A DNA stretch of 64,000 nucleotides from Phlebopus portentosus (taxonomy: Eukaryota > Basidiomycota > Agaricomycetes > Boletales > Boletinellaceae), in NCBI GenBank assembly GCA_037892935.1, contig JAYXKI010000002.1:1736001-1800000 (forward strand). Direction: 5' to 3'. Below are positions 1 through 11,086 of the stretch, one piece after another. The notes beneath the pieces were generated by a model that saw nothing but the letters and a program-made list of their open reading frames with translations, ran no database searches and was not told the origin of the DNA. The first letter of the stretch is position 1. Each line of letters opens with the position of its first letter. The translations under genes were made by a program, and so were the position numbers.

Positions 1-1
1 C

Positions 2-2046
2 AAGGATCTACGTAGGAAAGCCACTTCACGAAGTTGGATATTGATAGGCCAAATTCCCATTGCAAAGTTTATGGAGGATAAGGAAGTGGCAGGAATGCTT
101 GCAGCTCGGCTGTACCACCGATGCATGGATATCATCCTGGAGAACATGAAGAGATGCTCGCATACCCCCAAGCTTATTGTCGACCCAGCTGGCGATAGAT
201 GATTAGTCAGGACAATAGCTGCTGCACTGCAAGCTGATCTACCTGAAATGCACACAATCGCCTGCACTTCACAGAGGGTGTCGCCTGTCTCAACTGCTGA
301 GCAAGCTGACTTTGGAGATGGAAAGCAACATAAGCTACGAAAGGGCCAGAGCACGCTCAAGGAGATCGACTCACTCCTCAGCCACACCAGTCCACGGAAC
401 TTCATTCACTTTCAGAAGATTGCGAAGGAGAAGGGCCTTAATGGAGTTCAGGAGCCTTTCTGGAGAGACTGGAAGTTTGCAGACCCCTCTGTTGTCCTGG
501 CTCCTGATGCTCTGCATCAATGGCACAAATTTTTTGCCGACCACCCTCTCAAGTGGGCAGTCTCTCTTCTAGGGAAGGAGGAGTATGACAAGCGGCTATC
601 AGCCCTTCAGCCACGTATTGGGTATAGAAGCTTCCCCCGAGGTGTCACAAAGTTCAAGCAACACTCCTTAAGGGAGACTAGGGATTTAGAGTGCTCTCTG
701 GTTGCAATTTTGCAGGGCCACCCTAGGGTTGAACTGGAAACCTTGAAGGCATTTCGAGCTCTGAAGGATTTTATTTACACCGCACAATATGAGAGCCAGT
801 CGACAGGTACCTTAAAAGATATGGACAAGTACATCAAGATCTTCCACAGGCACAAGAAGGCACTTTCGAATGCTGGGGTGAGGGATAGAATGCAGAAGAG
901 GGGGGAATTTCGCATTCCTAAGATGGAGCTGCTGATGCATGTGGTTCAAGCTATACGAATGTTGGGGTCAGCCCCTCAGTTCTCAACTGAACAGTTGGAG
1001 AGAGCACACATCACAGAGTGCAAACAACCCTACAAGCTCACAAACCACAGAAGCTACCAAGAGCAGATGTGTCGCAGACTAGATAACCTACTTCGTGTCC
1101 ATGTGGTCAGCCAGCTTGTGCTTTGGGAGGAGTGTAGGAAGCAAGCTGGCCTCTCATCCCAGGAGGCAGACCTAGATCCCAAGGAAAACACCTGCCTCAC
1201 AAAGCAGATGTCAGAGAAGCTGTGCCAGAAGTTCTTGCCACAGCCAGTGGAGGACATATCAATGAATGAGATGGCAGTGCGGGGCGATAATTCCACCTGG
1301 TTGCTAAACTTCCACTTCGACCATATCCATATCAAGTTTGATTCTGTGGAGCCTCGTTATGGTGCAGCCCAGTTTCAGGAAGAACTCCTCAAATACCTTA
1401 AGGATCAGCACCATCATCAGCCTTTCGAAGGTTTCTGCATGCCATTCAATGAGCTGTTCATCTGGTGGAGTGTCAGGGTCCAACTTAAAGATTCTCAAGA
1501 TGAAAGCTCTCTACAACCACTGCAACGAATTTCTGCACGTCCAAAGACTGCCTTAAAACCGGCATGCTTTAATTTTGTTCTTGTTAATGGTGCAAGTAAA
1601 TTGGGCATCTATGGGATTGTTGGTAAGCCATTTAGAGACCAGGCTGTCATAGTGCTAACTAGATAATGTCAGGAGATCACTTTGCGGCACAGCTCCGCAT
1701 GGTGTTTGTAGCCTGCAACAAGCACTCAAAGAAGAGGTCTGAGCCCCTTGCATATGTGCATGTACTTATTCCTGGAGACAAGTCGGTTAAGTCCATAGAA
1801 GGTGAAAGGCAGTTTTGCCCAGATGCTGGTACAGAGATGTTTCGTGTTAGGAGAAGGTGTTTGAGAGGTGGAGAGAGGGTAGGAACGGTGGTTGCTCTGA
1901 AAGATATTTGGAGGCCTGTTGAGTTGATCCCTAGATTTGGGAAGAGGTGCCCTCCAGAGTGGACATGTGACACCGCAGTAGAAGAGGCTGAGGAGTTTCA
2001 CATTAACCCCTTCTGTGACAAAATTACTTATCAACATGTGTACTGA
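2..2046 (+). pseudogene. Plavaka-type DNA transposase, 3' part
   Basis: The reading frame enters the window open and runs to 2046. It resembles the C-terminal half of Plavaka transposases of the CACTA group, common in Agaricomycetes: an ARLYHRCMDIIL-like segment, a block beginning FWRDW, then ADP..LAPDALHQWHKFF, the HITE.K motif and a C-terminal LAYVHV...INPF block like DUF6830. The frame has one nonsense codon, TGA at 200-202, where relatives have Trp. An apparent frameshift near 1664 is explained by a 50-nt intron at 1623-1672 with donor GTAAGC, branch CTAAC and acceptor CAG; splicing joins the two frames exactly. The catalytic N-terminal part lies before the window. Family assignment is from recalled motifs; the intron and stop are seen directly. 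Confidence 0.8.
1623..1672 (+). other. Spliceosomal intron in the transposase gene
   Basis: GT at 1623, CTAAC at about 1656-1660 and AG at 1671-1672. The donor falls after the first base of a codon, and the acceptor restores the frame so that the two conserved blocks of the transposase become continuous. Without splicing, translation stops at 1664-1666. Confidence 0.75.
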
Positions 2047-2734
2047 GAAGAGTCGAAGTAGGGTGTTTGATAATGTAGATGCCATTCAGGAGAAAATAGT
2101 CGAGAAATGAATTCAGGAACAGAGAGGTTTGAGTAAAGTAAGTAAGGGGTGTGTAGTTTTGTCTGATGATGCTTACATCAGGAAAAGCCCCATCACTTAC
2201 TAAGACTTGCAACTTATATAAGGTAATGTACCCTCATTAACTGTCATATATCTGAGTTATGATGTCTCTCCCAGATTATATGGGGTGAATGTGCGTCTGA
2301 GGTCCTCCTACAAGACATTTATCAATAATTTTAGCATTACAGAGCCATTACTTCTATGCAGTTGCTAATTTATTCTGGATTTATATACTACAGGTGGGTG
2401 CGTTAAGTCTTTGACCCCCCTGGTTTAGGAAGGAGGATTTGCATGCTTTTTATAAATACCTATATATATAAATAGTACCACAGGCGTCAGATAGCACCTT
2501 GCCAACCAACTTGCCCATATCGGCAAAGGTGAGGGATCACCTTGTTTCGCAACTGTTTGTTTCCTGAGAAGGCATACAAATCACCTTCCATAAATAGGGG
2601 GGCCGAAGACTTAATGTACCTATCTATCGTTTATTTCGTAGGTAGGATAGAGTCACATGACTGCATAGCGTGTCAACTACGTCTCCCTTCTAGATGCTCG
2701 CCTCCCTTACACCCACGCCCAACTCACCTCCAGA
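2047..2734. other. Gap without a supported gene
   Basis: Sequence between the transposase stop and the JmjC-like gene. It includes a TA-rich run at about 2459-2475. I could not find the terminal inverted repeat of the Plavaka element here. The small frame at 2542-2757 has no recognisable content. Confidence 0.5.
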
Positions 2735-3122
2735 GTGATAATGGCAGGCCTAAGTGATAGGCCACTACAGCCACCTGACTCACCAACTATGGATTGTAGC
2801 TCTCTCTCTCCTCCTCCTGATGAACTGCCAAGCCCAGAGCAGCCTCAAGACTCTCCGCTCACGCCAGAGCAGCCTCAAGACTCTCCTCTCATGCCAGATC
2901 TACTCACGCCAGATCCGCCCACACCCACCTCCCATCCTCCTGCAATGGCAGGTGAAAACCCTGATCTGACCCAGCCGTTGCATGATGCAACGACAGACAG
3001 GGTCTCGTTCTCTCCACTGCCGGATGGCGTGCCAACTTCATCAGAGACACCCAAGGCCTCTCCACCACCTCGCAATCATCTCAACAGCCTGATCGAGAGA
3101 TTCCAGCGTGGCCCGAGCCCGG
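2735..3122 (+). CDS. N-terminal exon of the JmjC-like gene (proline-rich)
   Basis: About 130 codons, rich in Pro, Ser, Asp and Gln, with a near-duplicated EQPQDSPL motif. ATG at 2735 or 2741 could start it. The frame runs into the LTR at 3123. The last four bases, CCGG, are repeated at 15229-15232, after the far LTR, and the frame continues there without loss. Confidence 0.65.
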
Positions 3123-4772
3123 TGAAACTCCTATGGACGTTCTGATGCCGGACAGGGAGTGTATAGTTCGAGGGGCTGCCCTAGAATACCTTCAAGCGGT
3201 CAGCAGAGAATTACACCCGAGCTAAGGGCACGAAGGAGTGGAGGGAAATAGGGATAGGCAATGGAAGGGCTTGGTGAGAACTGGGGATATGAGGGAAGCG
3301 CTCGAGGAAGAATTCCGAGGGTGAACTTCTTCCGAGATCGACGGTGGCGGTGCGAAGGCTAAATCGACTCTCCGGCTCAGCTGCGAGCTCTGGACTAAAG
3401 CCGACTAACCCAAAGCGCAAGAACTAAACTAACTAAGCTACGCTAGTCGAACCACCAACCCGAACGTGACTAATCGACTGTGCTAACACACTGGTAAGCG
3501 ACTGCAGCCGATCTCACTCGTAGTCTAAAGTGTCGGAACGCGGCGTAACGATTCGAAACGCGATACGATGGATGAAGGACAATTGCTGAGTGTGTCGAAA
3601 CGTGATGCGAGGGATAGAGGTGCGAAACGATGACGAAAGGGGACTGAGGGAATCGAAGGATATGTGTGGGACGATGGAACCGACCATTTCCGATCGAAAC
3701 GATGCGGAATAGCACCGGGCTGGTTTTGAGGAAACGGAGAGTGGAATGTCAAGAGGAAAGGGGTGATATGGTGTCCTTTCCCGACGACGATGGAGAGGAG
3801 AAGGTGTTGCGAGACCAAATGCGAGCGGTACGCAGAGTAACTGGGTTACGAGCGAAACCGGGCGAAACGGATCGAAACACGTGAGGGGATCTTGTTTCGG
3901 GTGAGAGAAGATAGAGAAGCCTTTATACGATGACTGCGAACTATACGAACGCACGAACGGCTCTACTGCGAAGAGAGATCACCGATCGACTGTACAGAAC
4001 ACGAAATGTCGTATATTAGACTATAGAGACGAGAGAGTCCACTACGAACAAGTAGACTAGAGGTCGAGAGGCTTTGAGACGATGTGAGAACTGCAAGCTA
4101 AGCTCCCACTCAGCTCCGACTAAGCTCCCACTAAGCTCCCACTAAGCTATCCCTCTACTACGAGAGTCGTGCTATATTTATACTAAACGTCCAAGACTGA
4201 GCCTCCCAGCGGTCAGAGAACCTACGTCATAAAGAAAAGGGAACGCATATCGCTATCTACAAGGGAGAGGAGCGCATAGGAATGGTTTAAGGGACACATA
4301 GGTCAAAAGAAACAATACTAAGCATGTCTGGAACGAGAGCATAATGGATTAAAGGGGACGCATATAGAAAGGCCAGAAAATGTGCGGAACCTTCGGAACC
4401 GGGTCTCTTTGAGCGGAACGAAGCGGAACTCGGGGAAACGACTCGGAAGGGCTTTGGCTAGCCTGACAAAGTAAGTCTGCGATGTTTAACAAAGGAGAGG
4501 GACTGAGGACGAGGTTGCAGGGTCAAATCTCTTTGTCTGGAATGCGGATCCGAGGTCCGGAGACTTGTGATCGACGCGTGCAAACTCGATGCCGTGATTC
4601 TCCCGTCTTGATGGCCGATCAAAGAACGGTGCACGTGCCATCTGGACTATGGCGTTCTTGCTAAGTTCACTCGTTCGAGCGAAACCAGTCGAAACTGAGC
4701 GAAACCAGTCGGAACACCGCGGAACTGGTCGTAACGACTCCGTACGTTCCCAAGCTTCAGACTTACTCTTCA
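3123..4772 (-). repeat. 3' LTR of element A
   Basis: Begins TGAAACTCC and ends CTCTTCA on the plus strand. The copy at 13579-15228 has the same length, with differences mostly C/T or G/A. Related LTRs lie at 16346-17973, 36519-38148 and 63554 onward. Confidence 0.93.
4173..4182 (-). promoter_or_regulatory. TATA box of the LTR
   Basis: TATAAATATA on the minus strand. This is the gag-pol direction, about 590 bases from the inner LTR start at 4772. The same motif is kept in the other A-family LTRs at matching positions. Confidence 0.55.
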
Positions 4773-4784
4773 TCTCCCGGGTTC
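4773..4784 (-). promoter_or_regulatory. Polypurine tract of element A
   Basis: On the minus strand the bases directly before the 3' LTR read CCCGGGAGA then TG. A short purine run at this place is where plus-strand DNA synthesis starts in LTR elements. Element B has the identical CCCGGGAGA at its LTR edge (47270 onward), so the site is conserved. Confidence 0.6.
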
Positions 4785-4791
4785 ATGAAAT

Positions 4792-4811
4792 AGTGACCGT
4801 CCGCGGTCACT
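4792..4811. other. Hairpin next to the polypurine tract
   Basis: Perfect 8-bp inverted repeat, arms AGTGACCG and CGGTCACT, with a four-base loop TCCG. Element B has a matching hairpin at 47289-47308 with changed but still paired bases. It lies in the 5' leader of the antisense gene and just inside the 3' end of the gag-pol RNA. Confidence 0.6.
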
Positions 4812-4900
4812 CCCATCTCAATCCGACGCGTGGGAGTTTCGAAGCATAACGCGTCGCGTCCAAATTTTCTTCCGCTGTCATCTCTTCTTCATTCTCCAAC

Positions 4901-7197
4901 ATGTTCACTTCCGAAGAAATCGTCGCGCTCTTGGGACCCATCAACTCCGATGACGACTGGAAGGCGGCGGTCGCGAAATTCGAGGCAGACGTCGCCTTGG
5001 CCAGGTCGGCAATGGATGAACTAGACCATGGCGTCACGACGGTAATTCTGCCGGATAAGACAAAACCGGTCGAATGGATCGCGCCTACAGGTTCGATGAC
5101 GGTTCGGTGGTTGACAAATCCGGTGATGGAATCTTTGATGGATGGGTGGAAGGCAACCACGGTGCGTAAACCGCGCACTCTAATCAAGAATTTTGTTAAC
5201 GAAATTCGACAGGCACGGAAGGAAGCGTTGGAGCAAGTCCGTCCCAAAGGAACGAAAGAAGTCTGGTCGGAGACGGCGTACTCCAACTACTGCAACACGG
5301 ACGCTCTCCTACGGACGCTGTACTACGATCGACGGGAATTTTACGCCAGGATGGAGACCAAACGACGAGCTTTCTTCCGCAGACGCAGGGTTCCATTCCA
5401 TCCTGCCTCGTTCGATTCGATTCGTGGGTTCTTCTTGGGCGAATCGTTCCCTCCAATGTTCCCGAAACCGTGCCCTGACATCGAAAAGGCTCTCGAGAAC
5501 GTGAGAATGGAGAGCTCCAAGTTCCAACAAACGGCGAGGTTCACCGGCAGCACGGACTTCACGCGAGACGAAGCTGTCCGGAGTCACGTAGGTACTTCTT
5601 CTTGTCTATCATCTCCATCTAATCCTTCCTACAGCAAGCGTTCGAATATTGGGAGGATATCGAGCAACGACACCTTCGTGCAGGGCACATCCTTCGCATC
5701 GACAGGGTGAAATTGAGAACGGTCCGGCTCCTCTGGGAATACTACGGCTATTCCATCCTTCGTCGTCGGCTCTATCAACTCGTTCGTGCTCAGGAATCCG
5801 AAACGCAACAACAACAACAGCAACAACAACGATCCCAACAAGTGCTGTCTGAACCTTCCCAACCTCTTCCTCAACCGCAACAACAACAGCAGCAACAACC
5901 AATGTTGCCTGAACAATTTCCTCCGCAACAACAACAACAGCAGCAACATCAAATGCTGCCTCAGGACGTCGATAGTCCAATGGAGGTTGATTCCGCTCCT
6001 CTCCAGGTCGAAACTGGCGAAACGATTGAGGACGGAGAGGTCGCGGAACCGGTCGAAACGCTCGAAACCGGAGCGGAACGTTTGGAAGGGGCTAGCCGTT
6101 CTACACCCTTAACCTCACTCGAACCTACAATGCTCGAGATTGAGCTTCGCGAGAGTGAAAGACGAGAAGAAGAAGAACGCGCTGCTCAACGCGCCGAAAT
6201 CTCCCGGATGGCTGCTGAAATCGAGGCCAACATGCGACGACGGCTGGATGCAGGGACTCGCCGCATTCGTGGTGTTCGGCAAGTGGTGGACTCGGACGAG
6301 GAGACTCCTGCGATTCAGGAAAGTCCTGAGAGTCCTCCTCCTGGTCATCGGGGAGAAGACTCCGTTATCATGAGTCCAGGCGACGGCGGAATGGATATCG
6401 GTGATGTGGGAATGGAGGCGAATGAGCCGTTGGAGGCGGACGCAAGCCTTGAAGAGATTCAGGCTCTCAATACCGCGAGCAACAACAACAGCAACAACAA
6501 CAACAACAATAGCGGTACTGCTGCTGTTCCACGAGAAACTGTCGAAACGCAAGCGAGACGCGTTTCTCCGGCACGACGAGCGTCTTCTCAACCTGAGGCT
6601 GGTCCTTCTAGGATTCCGGCTAATGGTGGTGGTTCTGGTGGTGACGACAACGATAATGACGACGACGACGATGACGACGACGACGACGACGAACGATTGA
6701 GCGATGGGCGCGTTCGTCATCGGGTTCCGTGCGACCAGTGCCAGAAGCGTGGCCGTGATTGCGTGGGTCTTCCGCAGAGGACCTGCGCTCCGTGCTTGAA
6801 GCAGGCGAAGGGCTGTAGTCTAGCCACGAAGGGCAGGGCTGTAGCCGCGAAGCGTAAGGCAGCTCGGGAGGCGCGCGATCGGGAAGCAAAACGCCGGAAA
6901 GTCACGGCTCTGGCGGCCAGATCAGTGGGTGGTCGCGTCGAGCATGAAGCTCTGCAGCGGGAGGTCGGGGAATCCGAGCTGCAGTTCGTGCTGGCGCGGA
7001 TGGATCACCGGGACAAGGTCCTGTCCCGGATGCTGAACGAATTCAGCGTCCTCGTAGTGCAGGCGCACGCGGATCGTCGTCTGCTGCTCGAGTTGGCTGG
7101 GGTGAAGACGGGGGAGGGTGAAGACGAGGAAGAAGAAGATAGAGGGGAAGTGGAGAGGGTTCGTCAGTCGAAGGGGAAAGGTAGGGCTCGGGAATAG
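4901..7197 (+). CDS. Antisense accessory gene with a Zn2Cys6-like cluster
   Basis: Two exons, 4901-5587 and 5635-7197, separated by a 47-nt intron (GTAGGT donor, CTAAT branch, CTACAG acceptor). Splicing is in phase and gives about 749 residues. In order: a basic, Trp-containing N-terminal part; glutamine-rich runs from about residue 280; an acidic middle; an Asp run; then six cysteines spaced C-x2-C-x6-C-x7-C-x2-C-x6-C at about residues 595-623, the spacing of GAL4-type binuclear zinc clusters; a basic nuclear-localisation-like stretch; and a Leu-rich acidic tail. It runs against gag and pol, towards pol. A working intron on this strand argues that the gene is transcribed. A nuclear, DNA-binding or regulatory role is inference. 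A2 and B carry relatives. Confidence 0.8.
5588..5634 (+). other. Intron of the accessory gene
   Basis: 47 nt, GTAGGT at the donor, TCTAATCC branch-like site and CTACAG acceptor, phase 0. The downstream frame is open for 24 codons before the first ATG of exon 2, which fits coding sequence joined to exon 1. Confidence 0.75.
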
Positions 7198-7643
7198 AGT
7201 ATAATCATCGCGTATGCTCTATGTCCTGGTCGGACTTTTGTAAAATAGAAAAAGAAAAGGACAAAAGAAAAAGAAAAATAACTTGTACTGTACATAGTTG
7301 TTTTTATAGTTAATTTATACGATTTTGTTTCGGTTTTTGTGAATTTTCGTGCGATCGAGCGAGACTGAGTGAAGGCTAGAAGAATAGATCAAAGAATTCA
7401 AGGAATAGGATGAAAGGAAACTGATACGAAGTGAAATGAGGCGTTTCGCCGTCGTTCCGCTGTTTTGAACGGCGAAACCGTGCAGAACTGCGTATTAAGT
7501 AAAAGTACACGCGTTAGATCCTATTGTGGATCACGCTAGCAGAGACGAAACTATAGAAGGAGAATTGGAAGATTAGAATTGATCAGAGGAGAGAGAGAGA
7601 ATCGGAAATAAGTAAGGAGCATATATGAAGGGAAATGAATGAT
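7198..7643. other. Convergent 3' ends in element A
   Basis: 446 bases between the stop of the accessory gene and the stop of pol. It contains A-rich and T-rich stretches (7245-7335) that could hold poly(A) signals for the plus transcript. No gene was seen. Confidence 0.6.
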
Positions 7644-10600
7644 TTAATCGGAATTTTGGGACTCATCGACAGGGAATTTCTCTGGCGAATCTTCTATTTC
7701 GGGTATGTCATCATCTTCGTCCGATCCAATGAGCTTGGTCACCGGAACAGTCAAATGCGAACGCGGGAAGTACGGAACCAGGCGAAACGCTGCTATTCGG
7801 AGTTTCGAAACCGCTCCATCGAGTTCGGCGACGATATACAAACCGCCTTGAGTGCGTCGAACTACCACGTAGGGGCCTAAATAGCGGGGTTTCGTTTTAC
7901 GATTGAGTTCCATCTTGATACGCGTGTTTCGCAAGAGTACGAGGCTTCCTGGCTGAAAGTCGTAGTCCTTGATTCTATGCTTCTCCACCTCGGCGAACTG
8001 CTTCGCGTATGCATGCCTTGCATTCATGACGAGTTTCGCAACGCGATCCAACTCTTCTGGACGTTTCTGGAGTTGTTTCGCACGTATTACGATGAGTTCC
8101 GACGTCGTAACTGGCGAATCGAGCGGTGGTGCCAGGTATGTTGCTTCTGCGAGGTCAAAAGGCAAAACTGCTTCGACTCCATGGGCCATGTAATACGGGG
8201 ACATTCCTGTTGCTCTGTTGATCGTGATTCTTTCTGCCCAAAATACCGAGTCAGCGTGATCACTCCAACGCTTGTCATTACCGTCTGCAGCTTTAATCAA
8301 GGCTTCCTGTACGTCGAAATGTCTGCGTTCGACTAATCCATTTGCGCGTGAGTTGTATGACGAAATCCGAATGTGGTTGATGTGATACCGCGTCTTCAAG
8401 TAATCTAGCGCGGCGACGAATGGTGTTCCGTTATCTGTAACGATTTCGGGGCATGCTCCATATCGACACAAAAGGTTCTGAAAGATAAACTGGCCTACGG
8501 TCTTACCAGTTTCTTCTCGAAGAAGTCTAAATTCGGGATACGCGGTTAACGAACAACGCGCATGCACGATATACCGGAATCCACTCGATTTCGGCATAAC
8601 CTTCGAGTCAATATGGATGCGTTGAAAAAGAGGGGCTACCTCCGGTACGTTTGGCGGGATAAGAATATTCTTCGTCTGGCGTATCTGGCACTCATGACAG
8701 GTGCGCACGAAATACTTTACGTCCTGTCCTAATGACGGCCACCAAAATCTCTCCAGCAGTCGCATTCGAGTGCAGAAAATTCCTTTGTGTCCTAGATCGT
8801 CGTGAGCTTGCTTGACTAGGTCCCACCTGCGTTTCGCTTCTATTACGACTTGGTGCCGGCCGTTTCGCGCCTTTCTCCACAGACGGCCTCCCTTCACGAA
8901 GAAGTCAGCTGCGTACCTGATTAGCTTCGCATAGCCACTATCGCTAAGATTGTCTGGGCGTGTGAGATGCGTGATTAGCTTCGTGACGTCATCTAAGCGG
9001 CTATCCTTCCTTCTCGCAGATTCCATAGAAGGAAATAGGTTCTCTGTCACTGTTTCGCTAGGTGTTCCGCCCTGTTGCGCTACTTGGTATGTCGAAACCG
9101 GCTCTTCTATCGCAAAACCGTACGTTTCGTCTACCCAGTCTTCGTACGTTTCATCCGGAGGGGGGTCTTCTTCAGCTGCTCTTCGTCTGGATAATCCATC
9201 GGTACATCGGAAATCGGCTGCTGGGATGTGTCTGAGCTTGAAACTGAAGAGAAGGATACCTGCGATCCATCTGTTAATGGTCGCATTGGGCTGCAGGTCG
9301 GGATTGTTGATCATCCCCTTGATGTATGCTGCGTCCATTTCGACTACTAGATTCTGGACTCCGATGAGATACAGTCGCATCGCGTGCAATGCTCGAAATA
9401 AGCCGTATAACTCGATTTTCGGCTGTGAATACGATGCCTGGGTCTGATTCCAGTTAATAGAGCCGAAACGATTGATCCTTCGCCTTCCATCCGAGTGCTC
9501 TTGTCCTAAATACCAACCAACTCCAATAATAGACGAGTCTACCGCCAATATTACTTCGTTGTCTGACGCGTAGTCGATTGCGCACAGCGCCGGGCAAATA
9601 ATAACGGCTTGCTTTAGTTCGTCCATTGCGTTCTGTTCTTCGTCTGTCCACGCGAAAATCTGGTTCTTCCTTGTCATGCGGTACAACGGGCGAGCGAGTT
9701 TCGAATAATCCCTGACGAAAATTCGAAGGACTCCTACCGTTCCCAGAAATCCTCTGACTTCCATCAGCGTTCTACATGGCGGCCAATCTCGTATCTTCTG
9801 CACTTTCGAATCGTCTGGCTCGCGTCCCTGGTACGTTAACTTGTGTCCAACGAATACCGCTGACTCCACACACGGCACCAACTTCTTCCCTGAAAACGTT
9901 CCACCTACCGCCTTCATTCGCTGCAAAATCCTGTTCACATCGCATATATGCTCATACACGAAACGACGAATCTCGGAGTTTCCCGGTATGGTCTCGTACG
10001 AACCGTCTGGTAACTCGTATCGCGATTTCGGACCTAAACCGGGCGCATCGTCTGCGAAAGGGTTCGTAACGTGCGGAATCTCGTCCTGAAGGATAAAGGC
10101 CACGTCGTTATGCATAATCTGCAAGGAATTGGTGTATCCCATTGGTAGAACCGTCATTCGAAATGTTCCCAAGGGTGTCTGGAACGTAGTAAGATCTCGT
10201 GAGTGTTCGTCAAGCTTTCTTTGGTCGAAGGCAACGAATAAATCCAACTCCGTGTAACAAGCTCGTCCTCCACTACTCTCCGCGATCGTTTCGACGTTCG
10301 GTGGTACTGCCGAGTCCTTAACCGTAACCGCATTAAGATCCTGCAAGTCGATGATGGATCGTAACGATTCTTTGTCTTTCTTTACCAAGCAAAACCATCT
10401 GGATCGATACGACGAATTCGACGGTTCAATAACCCCGTTGCGAATCTTTTCTCGAATAAGTTCGAGGGCCTTGTCATGAATTCCCGGGGGAATTGGAATG
10501 CTCTTGTGCTGCCACGGTATATGCGGTATCGTGGGAATACGTATCGGGTCGAAATACGTCGGATCGAGTGTTCCGCGTTCGGATTCGGTCCATGCTAATG

Positions 10601-11086
10601 CTTCTTCCTGCAACATAATTAGATTCTTCACTAACAACCTCTCCGCCGGCCACAGAAAGGTATTCTCGTCGATCTTCAGTGCTTCCATCCTTTCGGCGGT
10701 TACACGACCCGTGGGTTCGAACGGCTTCGGTACAACCGGCATCTCGGGCATCCCTCTCAACGGATCCGGATGCTGCCTTCGAACAATCCTGTACTCTTCT
10801 GGAAGGACTCCCGGGATCGGCCTGACTTTCTGCGCTACTCGTTTGTAAGCCATTACTGCCGCGTCTTCTTCTTCTGGGGTTTCTAAAACACATGAACGAT
10901 ATGACCGTTCTTCTTTGTCAGTAGTATAGCAATTTTTGTTTAATAAATAAGGCAATCGTTGGTTGAAAAGAGATGGGATCATGTGTGAGATAAATTCGAA
11001 ATCATAAGAAAATACCTGAACTGGCAATTGGTTACTACCATTCTCGTCTCGCCGATTTCTCTCAATCAGTTCCTCGACGCTTGCGG
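7644..11086 (-). CDS. pol: Pol polyprotein (RT, RNase H, integrase)
   Basis: The frame is open well upstream of the first usual start and overlaps the end of gag in the -1 frame, so it is probably made as a Gag-Pol fusion. Order: reverse transcriptase (WFCLVKKDKE, LPMGYTNS, and FADD near 10045-10057 as the YxDD box), RNase H (AVDSS, IELYGL, VEMDA), integrase zinc finger (H..H then CHEC near 8690) and core with Asp at HIDSK (about 8600), Asp at TDNG (about 8430) and Glu at VERR (about 8325), then a GPY-type tail (RYLGPYVVV). All expected catalytic residues are visible. The protease is not here but at the end of gag. Confidence 0.93.

Noticed and set aside
3211..3954. Several frames on both strands in the LTRs (repeated near 13667-14410, 17142-17885 and 36921-37281)
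   Set aside because: They lie wholly within LTRs, overlap each other and differ between copies in length; treated as chance frames.
5609..6720. Minus-strand frames rich in Val and Leu opposite the accessory gene
   Set aside because: They are the reverse reading of Gln, Asn and Asp codon runs of the real plus-strand gene.
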